A DNA stretch of 43,646 nucleotides, from positions 1 to 43,646 of the forward strand of contig NZ_FCOM02000059.1 of the NCBI RefSeq assembly GCF_001544695.2, read 5' to 3'. The notes beneath the pieces were generated by a model. The model saw nothing but the letters and a program-made list of their open reading frames with translations. It ran no database searches and was not told the origin of the DNA. Shown here one piece after another: positions 26,092-34,657 of this stretch; the first letter of the stretch is position 1; each line of letters opens with the position of its first letter. The position numbers and the translations under genes are program-made. This DNA is from Caballeronia arvi (GTDB lineage: Bacteria; Pseudomonadota; Gammaproteobacteria; Burkholderiales; Burkholderiaceae).

Positions 26092-27264
26092 ATGAAAAAG
26101 CTCGTAAATGTCGCGGATTTTCGCGAAAGCGCTATGGCCCGCCTGCCCAAGATGGTCTTCGATTATCTCGAAGGCGGGGCGGAAGACGAGATTGGTCTTC
26201 GCCACAACCAGGACGCTTTCAAAGAAATCAAGTTTCAGCCGCGCCGGCTCGTTGACGTCAGTGCTCGCAACATGCAGGTGAACATCCTTGGGAGGACGGC
26301 GAGCGCTCCGCTTGTCATCGCACCAACCGGGTTGAACGGGATTTTCTGGCCGCAGGGCGACTTTGCCCTCGCGCGCGCTGCTGGCAAGTTCGGCATTCCC
26401 TTCGCGTTGTCGACAGCATCGAACGCTTCAATCGAAGAAGTGGCGAAGGCGGCGACCGGCGAACTCTGGTTTCAGTTGTACGTGGTCCACCGCAAGCTTG
26501 CTGAGTTGCTGGTCAAGCGCGCGTTGAACGCGGGTTACACGACGCTCATCCTGACAACCGACGTCGGTGTGAACGGAAAGCGTGAACGTGACCTCAGAAA
26601 TGGCTTTGGGGTGCCCATGAAGTATTCAGTGAAGACCATTCTCGACGGCGTACTGCATCCGCGCTGGTCGCTGGACCTGGTCAAGCACGGCATGCCCCAG
26701 CTGGCGAACTTTGCAAGTCAGGACGTGCAGGACACCGAGTTGCAGGCAGCGCTGATGAGCCGCCAGATGGACGCGAGTTTCGCGTGGAATGACCTGAAGT
26801 GGCTTCGCGACCTCTGGCCGCACAAGTTGTTGATTAAGGGCATCAGTCGAGCTGATGATGCGCGTCGCTGCATCGAACTCGGAGCCGATGGGGTGATTCT
26901 TTCGAATCACGGCGGTCGGCAGCTGGACAGCGCCATCGCGCCCGTCGAAGTGCTGCAGGAAACCGCGAAAAGCGTCGCGGCCCCGGTTTTCGTTGATAGC
27001 GGCATTCGCCGTGGTTCGGATGTCGTCAAAGCAGTGGCGTTGGGAGCAAGTGCGGTTCTTCTCGGGCGGGCAACGCTGTACGGCCTGGCTTCCAATGGGG
27101 AAACCGGTGTGGACGCGGTCCTTTCACTCCTTAAGGGCGAAATCGACACGACGCTGGCGCAAATTGGCTGCCCATCGGCCAGCCAGCTCAACTCTGACTT
27201 CTTATGGAATGGTGGTCATTGCACGGCCGATAACTTCAACACCGCCGTCTCGGTATCTGCATAG
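26092..27264 (+). CDS. mdlB: (S)-mandelate dehydrogenase, FMN-dependent
   Basis: A 390-residue member of the FMN alpha-hydroxyacid dehydrogenase family that oxidises (S)-mandelate to benzoylformate. It passes electrons to the respiratory chain at the membrane. The N-terminal LPKMVFDYLEGGAEDE, the FMN-binding APTGLNG, and the catalytic pair His273/Arg276 (LSNHGGRQLD) are clear. Residues about 177-215 (SVKTILDGVLHPRWSLDLVKHGMPQLANF) match the membrane-binding insert that distinguishes MdlB from soluble glycolate oxidases. It sits between mdlC and mdlA as in the P. putida mdlCBA operon. Confidence 0.94.
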   Translation: MKKLVNVADFRESAMARLPKMVFDYLEGGAEDEIGLRHNQDAFKEIKFQPRRLVDVSARNMQVNILGRTASAPLVIAPTGLNGIFWPQGDFALARAAGKFGIPFALSTASNASIEEVAKAATGELWFQLYVVHRKLAELLVKRALNAGYTTLILTTDVGVNGKRERDLRNGFGVPMKYSVKTILDGVLHPRWSLDLVKHGMPQLANFASQDVQDTELQAALMSRQMDASFAWNDLKWLRDLWPHKLLIKGISRADDARRCIELGADGVILSNHGGRQLDSAIAPVEVLQETAKSVAAPVFVDSGIRRGSDVVKAVALGASAVLLGRATLYGLASNGETGVDAVLSLLKGEIDTTLAQIGCPSASQLNSDFLWNGGHCTADNFNTAVSVSA

Positions 27265-27276
27265 AAAGGTTTTGTC

Positions 27277-28356
27277 ATGGAAGATATTCAAATCACCGGC
27301 TTGCGTGCACGTGCTGTCAATGTGCCCCTCCAATATCCGGTTAAGACGGCAGTGGGAACTGTTGCTACCTCGCCGCTGGTGCTGATTGACCTGCTCACGA
27401 ACGCCAATGTCACAGGGCACGCATATGTGTTCACTTACACACCGCTCGCACTGAAGCCGACTCTTCAGATGGTCGAAGAGCTTGAAGCGCTGGTCAAGGG
27501 CATGCCGCTGTCTCCTCACGACATCGACCGGACCGTCGGCGCCCGCTTCCGCCTCATTGGCAACACCGGCATCGTTCGCATGGCCACCGCAGGCCTCGAC
27601 ATGGCCGCGTGGGACGCGAAGGCCAAGGCCCACCGATTGCCACTCGTCGAGTTGCTTGGTGGAAAAGCGCGTCCGCTGGCTTCGTATGACAGCCACAGCA
27701 TGGATGACGTGGAGCTGGGCACAAAGCGCGCTCGTGATGCAGTCGAAGCCGGCTTCAAGGCAGTCAAGACGAAAATCGGTTACGCGACGCTCGAGTACGA
27801 CCTGAAAGTCGTGCGGGCGTTGAAGCAGGTGACGGGCGAATCGGCGCAGCTCTTGGTCGACTACAACCAGGGTCTGTCGGTGCCGGAAGCAAAACGTCGC
27901 GGCCGTGCTTTGGAGGCTGAAGGCATTTCGTGGATTGAAGAGCCGACTTTGCAACATGACTATGCCGGCCACGCATCAATCCGTGAGGCGCTGACAATTC
28001 CCGTTCAGATGGGTGAAAACTGGTTCGGCCCCGACGAGATGCAAAAGGCCGTTGACAGCCGCGCGTGCGACTTCTGCATGCCGGACCTTATGAAAATCGG
28101 CGGCGTCACCGGCTGGATGAAAGCGAGTGCAATCGCAGAGCAGCACAGCCTGCCGATGTCGAGCCACATCTTCCAGGAGTTCAGCGCGCATGTTCTTGCG
28201 GTGAGCCCGACCGCCCATTATCTCGAACGGATGGACCTCGCAGGTCCCATCCTCGAGCCGGTTCTTGAATTCAAAGACGGGCAAGCGCATTTCGGCAGTG
28301 AGGCCGGCGCCGGAATCCGCTGGAAAGAAGACCAAGTGAATAGGTTCTTGGTTTAA
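27277..28356 (+). CDS. mdlA: Mandelate racemase
   Basis: A 359-residue enolase-superfamily enzyme that interconverts (R)- and (S)-mandelate. Length and residue numbering match the P. putida enzyme: Lys164 and Lys166 (VKTKIGY), metal ligands Asp195 (VDYNQ), Glu221 (WIEEPTLQHDY) and Glu247 (QMGENW), the Asp270-His297 dyad (PDLMKIGG; SSHIFQE) and Glu317 (AHYLERMDLAGP). All catalytic positions are intact. It allows both mandelate enantiomers to feed the (S)-specific dehydrogenase. It starts 12 bases after mdlB. Confidence 0.95.
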   Translation: MEDIQITGLRARAVNVPLQYPVKTAVGTVATSPLVLIDLLTNANVTGHAYVFTYTPLALKPTLQMVEELEALVKGMPLSPHDIDRTVGARFRLIGNTGIVRMATAGLDMAAWDAKAKAHRLPLVELLGGKARPLASYDSHSMDDVELGTKRARDAVEAGFKAVKTKIGYATLEYDLKVVRALKQVTGESAQLLVDYNQGLSVPEAKRRGRALEAEGISWIEEPTLQHDYAGHASIREALTIPVQMGENWFGPDEMQKAVDSRACDFCMPDLMKIGGVTGWMKASAIAEQHSLPMSSHIFQEFSAHVLAVSPTAHYLERMDLAGPILEPVLEFKDGQAHFGSEAGAGIRWKEDQVNRFLV

Positions 28357-28378
28357 AAACAACCTTGAAATATACCGT

Positions 28379-28407
28379 CAACGAAGCGAACAAACGCAGA
28401 TTCGTTG
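28379..28407 (+). other. Inverted repeat between mdlA and the permease gene
   Basis: CAACGAA (28379-28385) and TTCGTTG (28401-28407) pair perfectly with a 15-base loop, in the 104-base gap after mdlA. There is no T-run. It could tune expression between the first three genes and the downstream permease. Confidence 0.35.
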
Positions 28408-28460
28408 TACTAATTGAAAGCCATTAAGAGCTTGTCCACAGTTTAAATTTGGAGACAAAG

Positions 28461-29807
28461 ATGGACCATCACGCCGCCGCTGGTGACGCGTTGTTCAACA
28501 CGCGCCTTAACTCCCGCCATCTCATGGTCATGTTTTGGTGTTCGTTGCTGATGCTTTTCGACGGGTACGACCTGGTGATTTATGGGTCAATCCTCCCGGA
28601 CCTCATGCATGATTGGCAGCTCTCGCCGGTCACCGCGGGGTTCATCGGTAGTAGTGCGCTGTTTGGGATGATGGTGGGCGCCCTGACACTGGGCAGCTCT
28701 TCTGACAGATTCGGCCGCCGCCGCATCATCCTCCTTTCCTTAGTGCTCTTCGGCATTGCAGCCTTCGGCAACGCCTTCTGCACCAATACGACCGAGTTCG
28801 CCCTCTGCCGATTTATGACGGGCCTGGGACTTGGAGCAATGGTGCCAAACATCGTGGCGCTGGTGACGGAGATGTCCCCTCGCAGCAAGCGCAACATCAT
28901 GGTCACCGTCATGTTGAGCTTCTTTTCCGTTGGCGGCGTCGTTGCCGCGCTCATCGGGAAAGCAATCACGCCGGAATTTGGCTGGCGCGCCAACTTTCTT
29001 ATCGCTGGTATTCCGCTGCTGTTCTTCCCGGTCTTCTACAAATGGCTCCCCGAGTCAATCAGCTACCTGATTGCTCACAAGCGCTTCGCTCAAGTCGAAC
29101 CCGTCTTGCGCAGTTACGCCCCGGACTTTCACGGCAGTGCGGCAAGTTTGGCGGCTGAAGAGGAAGACGTGGAGCAGGCTCGTGTGCGCGCCGTTGAGCT
29201 GTTTTCCCACGGTCGACTGATGGACACCCTGTTCCTCTGGGTTGCGTTCGGCATGTGCATGCTGATGGTCTATGGCCTCAATACATGGTTGCCCAAGCTG
29301 ATGGCCGCAAGCGGCTATTCCCTCGGCTCGAGCCTTTCGTTCCTGATTACATTGAACATCGGCGCGGTCATCGGTGGCTTGTGCAGCGGTTGGTTGGCGG
29401 ACCGCTTCGGTGGCAAGCCCACATTGATTCTCTTCTTTGCGGTGGCTGCCGTCTCTATCGGATTGCTGGGCTACAAGCAGTCCCCCATCGTCTTGAACAT
29501 CTTGTTGATGGCGGCCGGCGCAACGACCATCGGAACGCTGTGTATTGCTCACGCATTCGCCGCGCAGCTCTATCCGTCCGGTATCCGTTCGACCGGTGTG
29601 GGTTGGGCGGCAGCTGCAGGACGCTTCGGCGCCATGGCTGGTCCGGCTCTCGGTGGGTATCTCCTCGCACAAAAATTTGCCGTCAGTTTCAGCTTCCTCG
29701 TATTCGCCGCACCGGGAATCGTTGCCGCAATCGCTGTCTTGCTGATTTCGAGCCGCCGCGTCCGGGCTGAGCATCCGGTGCACACGCTCGCGTCACAGGC
29801 GAAGTGA
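28461..29807 (+). CDS. AAHS-family MFS permease for aromatic acids (putative mandelate or benzoate transporter)
   Basis: A 448-residue inner-membrane carrier with about 12 hydrophobic segments. The first helix has MLFDGYDLVIYGSILP, the DGYD signature of the aromatic acid:H+ symporter branch (BenK, PcaK, VanK). The loop between helices 2 and 3 has GSSSDRFGRRRI, and the second half repeats GWLADRFGGK. A TTG at 28449 would add four residues, but GGAG (28451-28454) spaced 6 bases before ATG 28461 fixes the start. Within the mandelate operon, mandelate uptake is the likely role; benzoylformate or benzoate are alternatives. Confidence 0.88.
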   Translation: MDHHAAAGDALFNTRLNSRHLMVMFWCSLLMLFDGYDLVIYGSILPDLMHDWQLSPVTAGFIGSSALFGMMVGALTLGSSSDRFGRRRIILLSLVLFGIAAFGNAFCTNTTEFALCRFMTGLGLGAMVPNIVALVTEMSPRSKRNIMVTVMLSFFSVGGVVAALIGKAITPEFGWRANFLIAGIPLLFFPVFYKWLPESISYLIAHKRFAQVEPVLRSYAPDFHGSAASLAAEEEDVEQARVRAVELFSHGRLMDTLFLWVAFGMCMLMVYGLNTWLPKLMAASGYSLGSSLSFLITLNIGAVIGGLCSGWLADRFGGKPTLILFFAVAAVSIGLLGYKQSPIVLNILLMAAGATTIGTLCIAHAFAAQLYPSGIRSTGVGWAAAAGRFGAMAGPALGGYLLAQKFAVSFSFLVFAAPGIVAAIAVLLISSRRVRAEHPVHTLASQAK

Positions 29808-29848
29808 ATATCCAGGAAAAGCATCAACATGCATCACGGAGAAATAGC

Positions 29849-31312
29849 ATGAGCAATATTGGTGAGTCGCAAGTTTGGAACGGGCGCATTTTTTCGGATG
29901 GCTGGAAGACCGCGGTGGGTGGAGCCCAGGCAGTCGTCGAGCCGGCGACCGGCGAGAGCATCGGCTTGATTGGCGTCGGTTCTGCCGAAGATATCGATAA
30001 CGCGGTCGTTTCTGCGACGAAGGCTCAGGAAGCGTGGGCTTCTATGCCCTTTGACCAGCGTGCAGCCGTCATGCGAGAGGCAGCACGTCTTTTGAAGGAG
30101 CGCGCGCCCGAAATCAACGAGTGGAACGTTCGCGAGTGCGGCTCGACGCGCCCGAAAGCTGAGTGGGAGCTGCACGCTACATACGAGCAACTGCAGATGG
30201 CAGCGGCGATTCCCATGCAGCCCGAGGGAGCGCTTTATCCTTCGGCGATTCCAGGCCGCATGAACATCTGCCGCCACGTACCGGTGGGTGTCGTCGGCGT
30301 TATCGCACCTTGGAACTTCCCGATTCTTCTCGGGATGAGGTCTGTTGCGCCCGCTCTGGCGCTTGGCAATGCGGTCATCTTGAAGCCGGACCCGCAGAGT
30401 GGGGTGGCTGGTGGTCTTCTGCTTGCCAAAGTCTTTGAAGATGCGGGCCTGCCTGCTGGCGTGTTGCATGTGATTCCGGGCGGACCGGCTGCGGGCGACG
30501 CGCTCGTGCGCCATCCGAAGGTCGCCATGATTTCGTTCACAGGCTCGACGGCGGTTGGTCGCTCCATCGGCGAAATCTGCGGTCGCATGCTGAAGAAGGT
30601 CGCGCTGGAGCTCGGCGGGAACAACGCCATCGTCGTCCTCGAGGACGCAGACATCGAGGCAGCAACGTCCAGTGGGGCATGGGGTTCATTCCTGCATCAG
30701 GGCCAAATCTGCATGCAGACTGGCCGTCACCTTGTGCACCGGTCCATCGCTGAGAAATACGCACAGCGACTCGCCGAGCGTGCGCGTAACCTCGCGGTCG
30801 GAAATCCCGCGAAGGAACAGGTGCATCTGGGCCCGCTGATTAACCAGAAGCAGCGCGACCGAATCAATGACATCGTTCAGTCGAGCGTTGGCGCAGGCGC
30901 CACGGTTCTGGCTGGTGGGAAGTACAGCGGACTGTTCTACGAACCGACCGTTCTCGCCGGCGTGAAACCGGGTATGGCCGCTTACGAACAAGAGATTTTC
31001 GGGCCCATCGCTCCAATCACGGTCTTCGACAGCGATGACGAAGCAGTGGAGCTGGTCAACTCCTCGGAATACGGGCTGGCTGCGGCTGTCCACACGCAGT
31101 CGATGTCGCGCGGCCTGGCAATCTCATCGCGAATCCGCGCCGGAATGGTTCACGTCAACGACCAAACGGTGAACAACGAGTTCCATGTGCCTTTTGGCGG
31201 CATGGGCGCATCGGGCAATGGCGGCCGCTTCGGCGGGCCAGCAAACGTGCATGAGTTCACCCAAACGCAATGGGTCAGCCTGACCGACAAGCCAATGCAG
31301 TACCCGTTCTGA
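29849..31312 (+). CDS. Benzaldehyde dehydrogenase (XylC-like, NAD+)
   Basis: A 487-residue aldehyde dehydrogenase with Asn156 (APWNFP), Glu254 (LELGGNN) and catalytic Cys288 (HQGQICMQTGRH). Long stretches resemble XylC, the benzaldehyde dehydrogenase of toluene/xylene pathways: EWNVRECGSTRPKAEWE, YPSAIPGRMNICRHVPVGVV and VNDQTVNNEFHVPFGGMGAS. It would convert benzaldehyde from MdlC to benzoate. The P. putida mandelate cluster uses MdlD, a shorter class 3-type enzyme, so a different dehydrogenase has been recruited here. GGAG (29838-29841) supports ATG 29849; the GTG at 29804 inside the permease gene is rejected. Confidence 0.9.
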   Translation: MSNIGESQVWNGRIFSDGWKTAVGGAQAVVEPATGESIGLIGVGSAEDIDNAVVSATKAQEAWASMPFDQRAAVMREAARLLKERAPEINEWNVRECGSTRPKAEWELHATYEQLQMAAAIPMQPEGALYPSAIPGRMNICRHVPVGVVGVIAPWNFPILLGMRSVAPALALGNAVILKPDPQSGVAGGLLLAKVFEDAGLPAGVLHVIPGGPAAGDALVRHPKVAMISFTGSTAVGRSIGEICGRMLKKVALELGGNNAIVVLEDADIEAATSSGAWGSFLHQGQICMQTGRHLVHRSIAEKYAQRLAERARNLAVGNPAKEQVHLGPLINQKQRDRINDIVQSSVGAGATVLAGGKYSGLFYEPTVLAGVKPGMAAYEQEIFGPIAPITVFDSDDEAVELVNSSEYGLAAAVHTQSMSRGLAISSRIRAGMVHVNDQTVNNEFHVPFGGMGASGNGGRFGGPANVHEFTQTQWVSLTDKPMQYPF

Positions 31313-31335
31313 GACGACGCGTTAAATCCACTGCT

Positions 31336-31360
31336 CGCCACGGACTCGTTGTCCGTGGCG
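31336..31360 (+). other. Hairpin after the benzaldehyde dehydrogenase gene
   Basis: CGCCACGGAC (31336-31345) and GTCCGTGGCG (31351-31360) form a perfect 10-pair stem with a TCGTT loop. No T-run follows, so full termination is doubtful; partial termination before the amidase gene is possible. Confidence 0.5.
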
Positions 31361-31408
31361 GGTCAACAAGAGAACACGCATAGAAAGTTGTAGACTTGGA
31401 GACAGTCA

Positions 31409-32980
31409 ATGAATAAGCCCACATCGATGAGTCGTCGCACATTCGTCACTCGTGCAGGTACCCTCGCGCTCGCGCCAGCAATCGGCGTCGGCTTCTCCGC
31501 ATGCGGCGGAGGCAGCGACTCATCACCCCCGCTTCAGACGGACCAATCACAGCAGCTTTCGTTAACTGCAACGCAGGCCGTCTCCGCGATGGCAACGGGT
31601 CAGCTTTCCGCAGAAACATATGTTCGGACACTGCTTGAAAGAGCGAGCTCGCTGTCGAATCTTCACGCTTTCATCACGCTCAACCAAGGCGCCATCGCAT
31701 CCGCGCGCGCGGTCGATGCTGCACGGGCCGCGGGTCAGAAGTTGCCGCCATTGGCCGGCTTGCCCATTGTCGTCAAAGACAACATCAATACAAAGAACCT
31801 TCCAACGACCGGCGGCACTCCGCGCCTGCAAAACTTCCAGCCAAACAACGACGCCGTTGTCTTGCAACGCTTGTTGGCAGCTGGAGCCATCGTGCTTGGC
31901 AAGGCAAACATGCACGAGCTTGCATTCGGCATCACGACCACAAACTTCTCGTCATTCGCCGGCTTCGCACGCAATCCGTACGACACGAATCGTATGGTCG
32001 GCGGCTCGTCGGGCGGTACCGGCGTGGCAATCGCGGCGAGAATGGCGCCGGTCGGCCTAGGCACCGATACGGGCGGCTCTGTTCGTATCCCTGCCGCCTT
32101 AAATGGAATTGCTGGACTGCGACCCTCCGTAGGCAATGGCGGCGCGGAGCGCCGCTATGACGGCACTGGGGTGATTCCGCTGAGTCACACACGTGACACT
32201 GTTGGACCGATGGGCCGAACGCTCGAAGATGTGGCTCTTATCGACGCTGTCATCACAGGCACCGAGGTTCCCACCGCGGCCTCGCTGAGCGGACTTCGAT
32301 TCGGCATTCCGGCGACGTACTGGGACGTTGTGGACAACGAGGTCCTGCAGATAATGAATGCAGCGAAGGCCAAATTGCAGGCTGCTGGCGTCACGTTCGT
32401 CTCAGTCGACCTGCCAACGATTCGCGACTTGGGTGCAAAAGTCGGCTTCACCGTCGTCTTTCACGAGGCGTCACTTGAGATTCCGAGTTATCTGGCAGCC
32501 AGTGGCGGCAGCGACATCACGCTTGCGCAAATATCGGCAGCGATTGCCAGCCCCGATGTCAAGGGCGGCTTCGCGAATGTCGGGTCGGCCGAATCTACGG
32601 CAGCTTACCCCGACGCTGTGAATGTCTATCGTCCGCAGATGCGTGCATTGTTCGATGCATATTTTGCCTCGAACCAAATCGACGCCATCTTTGCTCCGAT
32701 GACACCACTGCCCGCTGTGCCCATCGACCCCGTCAACGGTTCGTCGACGGTCAGCGTCAATGGCGGACCGCCGGTCGACGAGTTCGGCACCTTCATCCGA
32801 AACGCGGACCCTGGCAGCATCACGGGCATTCCCGGTGTCACGGTACCCGCTGGCCGCACGGCCTCCGGCCTTCCGGTCGGTTTGGCCCTTGACGGTCCCG
32901 TTGGAAGCGATAAAAGGTTGCTCTCCATTGGCATGGGTGTCGAGAAGTTACTCGGTGTGTTGCCTGCGCCGAACGTCTAA
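31409..32980 (+). CDS. Amidase-signature hydrolase, putative exported mandelamide hydrolase
   Basis: A 523-residue amidase-signature enzyme with the Ser-cisSer-Lys triad: Lys123 (VVKDNI), cis-Ser in GGSSGGTG (about 200) and nucleophile Ser224 (GTDTGGSVRIPA). The N-terminus MSRRTFVTRAGTLALAPAIGVGFSACGGG holds a twin-arginine motif and a lipobox-like FSAC (Cys32), predicting a Tat-exported lipoprotein. Mandelate clusters of P. putida include the amidase-signature mandelamide hydrolase MdlY, so hydrolysis of mandelamide to mandelate and ammonia is the likely role. Periplasmic placement would be unusual for that function. GGAG 7 bases before ATG 31409 supports the start. Confidence 0.85.
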   Translation: MNKPTSMSRRTFVTRAGTLALAPAIGVGFSACGGGSDSSPPLQTDQSQQLSLTATQAVSAMATGQLSAETYVRTLLERASSLSNLHAFITLNQGAIASARAVDAARAAGQKLPPLAGLPIVVKDNINTKNLPTTGGTPRLQNFQPNNDAVVLQRLLAAGAIVLGKANMHELAFGITTTNFSSFAGFARNPYDTNRMVGGSSGGTGVAIAARMAPVGLGTDTGGSVRIPAALNGIAGLRPSVGNGGAERRYDGTGVIPLSHTRDTVGPMGRTLEDVALIDAVITGTEVPTAASLSGLRFGIPATYWDVVDNEVLQIMNAAKAKLQAAGVTFVSVDLPTIRDLGAKVGFTVVFHEASLEIPSYLAASGGSDITLAQISAAIASPDVKGGFANVGSAESTAAYPDAVNVYRPQMRALFDAYFASNQIDAIFAPMTPLPAVPIDPVNGSSTVSVNGGPPVDEFGTFIRNADPGSITGIPGVTVPAGRTASGLPVGLALDGPVGSDKRLLSIGMGVEKLLGVLPAPNV

Positions 32981-33005
32981 AACGGTGCCTCAGACAGGCA
33001 ACAAC

Positions 33006-33032
33006 GCGCAGCAAGGAACACCCTTGCTGCGC
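33006..33032 (+). terminator. Terminator-like hairpin after the amidase gene
   Basis: GCGCAGCAAGG (33006-33016) and CCTTGCTGCGC (33022-33032) form a perfect 11-pair stem with an AACAC loop, 25 bases after the amidase stop. Only two T follow, so efficiency is uncertain. Confidence 0.6.
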
Positions 33033-33227
33033 TTCAGAATAAGCCGTTCCCTTAGGCGCAACGCCTGACGGCGGGTCGTACCGACACCTTAAAGCATCGC
33101 GAACAATCGTCCGTTCCCCAAGGAAAAGGCGGCGGCTCGCGTGCGCCCCTGTTTTCGCGCTTCTGGACACTGCTCCAGCCATATGCAACAGGCGGACCCA
33201 AAAATTTTCCTTTGGAGACTAGATGTA

Positions 33228-34433
33228 ATGAAGAAGACCGCTCTCGCAGTTAGCTGCTTGGCCATGTTCGCAGCCACCGCGCACGCACAAAGTAGCGTCA
33301 CTCTGTACGGCATCCTCGATGAAGGTTTCAACTGGAACTCGAATTCTGGCGGTCATAACCTTTACAACCTCACGAGTGGGGTAATGCAGGGCAGCCGTTG
33401 GGGACTGAAGGGCGCCGAGGACCTCGGGGGCGGCTTCAAAGCTATATTCGTTCTCGAGAACGGTTTTGACTTGAGTAATGGTTCCCTAGGGCAGAAAAAT
33501 TATCGAGGGAGCACACAGGGTCTTATGTTCGGCCGGCAAGCATATGTGGGCGTTTCAAGCGCATATGGGACGGTAACACTCGGACGGCAGTACGAGTCTA
33601 TCGTGGACTACGTCGGTCAGTTCGAAGCAGCAACGCAGTGGGGAGGATTTCTCTCCTCACACCCGGGCGACTTGGATAACTTCAACAACCTGTATCGAGC
33701 GAACAACGCAATCAAGTACACCAGCGTCAACTACGGAGGATTGACCTTCGGCGGCCTCTACAGCCTCGGCGGTGTCGCAGGTGAGCCTACGCGCAATCAG
33801 GTTTGGTCGGTCGGAGCAAACTATGCGCAAGGGCCAGTCTCTTTCAGCGCGGCATATTTGAATGCTCGCAACCCGAACGTTGGGTTCTTTGGTGACAACG
33901 GCGCGAGTGCGGCTGTGACACCGGCGGCATCTACCATCGCTTCGCCGGTCTACAGCGGCTATGCGTCTGCGCACACCTATCAAGTCATTGGTGCGGGCGG
34001 CTCTTTCAAACTCGGTGCTGCAACTATTGGCGCAACCTACTCGAACATCCAGTTCAAGAATCTCGGCGATACCGCGACCTCGGGACCCAATCCGCTCGGA
34101 TACCAGGGCAATGCGAAGTTCAATAATGCAGAAGTCAATTTCAAGTACCAAATCACGCCGGCGCTGCTCGTGGGCGCGGCGTTCGACTACACGAAGGGCG
34201 ATAGCGTTTCGTCGGCAGCCGGCTCGACGGGCGGCGTCAAGTACTACCAAGGCGCGCTGGGCATTGATTACTTCCTGTCCAAGCGCACGGATGTCTACCT
34301 CATTGGGGTCTATCAGAAGGCATCGGGCACGGACTCTACTGGTAGTACGGCAGTCGCATCTATCACAAACCTGACGCCGTCAACGAGCGACCGTCAGAGT
34401 ACGGTGCGTGCAGGTATCCGTCACAAGTTCTAA
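33228..34433 (+). CDS. Outer-membrane porin (OmpC-type), second copy
   Basis: A 401-residue trimeric porin. The signal peptide MKKTALAVSCLAMFAATAHA is followed by QSSVTLYGILDEGFNWN, and the protein ends in AGIRHKF. The strands RWGLKGAEDLGGGFKAIFVLENGFD and FGRQAYVGVSSAYGTVTLGRQYESIVDYVGQFE parallel the porin at 7371, so they are paralogues with clear divergence. GGAG (33214-33217) supports ATG 33228; the longer frame from 33141 would add 29 non-signal residues. At the end of the mandelate gene set it may admit mandelate-type compounds, although the hairpin at 33006 may give it a separate promoter in the 247-base gap. Confidence 0.93.
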   Translation: MKKTALAVSCLAMFAATAHAQSSVTLYGILDEGFNWNSNSGGHNLYNLTSGVMQGSRWGLKGAEDLGGGFKAIFVLENGFDLSNGSLGQKNYRGSTQGLMFGRQAYVGVSSAYGTVTLGRQYESIVDYVGQFEAATQWGGFLSSHPGDLDNFNNLYRANNAIKYTSVNYGGLTFGGLYSLGGVAGEPTRNQVWSVGANYAQGPVSFSAAYLNARNPNVGFFGDNGASAAVTPAASTIASPVYSGYASAHTYQVIGAGGSFKLGAATIGATYSNIQFKNLGDTATSGPNPLGYQGNAKFNNAEVNFKYQITPALLVGAAFDYTKGDSVSSAAGSTGGVKYYQGALGIDYFLSKRTDVYLIGVYQKASGTDSTGSTAVASITNLTPSTSDRQSTVRAGIRHKF

Positions 34434-34556
34434 GTGCCGCGCGGGGAGGTGTAGTGGGACGTCGCGGCGTCGTGAATGACGAGTTACAGCGAATTCGAAA
34501 CGACGTCGAACCGCCTCAACTCGGATAGTCAACAGAACCACAGGCGGAGTGGGCTT

Positions 34557-34593
34557 AATTGCGGTACGACGAGAGTTTTGCCGCAATTTTTTT
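34557..34593 (+). terminator. Rho-independent terminator after the second porin
   Basis: AATTGCGG (34557-34564) and CCGCAATT (34581-34588) form an 8-pair stem with a 16-base loop followed by a T-run to 34593. It lies about 120 bases after the porin stop, between convergent genes. Confidence 0.75.
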
Positions 34594-34657
34594 CGCGCTC
34601 GCCTAGCCGCCGATTGCATCACGTCCGAGGCCACATTAAGGATGTCTGCGTGGTCGA

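Noticed and set aside
25014..26150. A 378-codon minus-strand frame opposite mdlC
   Set aside because: mdlC is unambiguous on the plus strand, and the antisense translation is low-complexity and Arg/His-rich.
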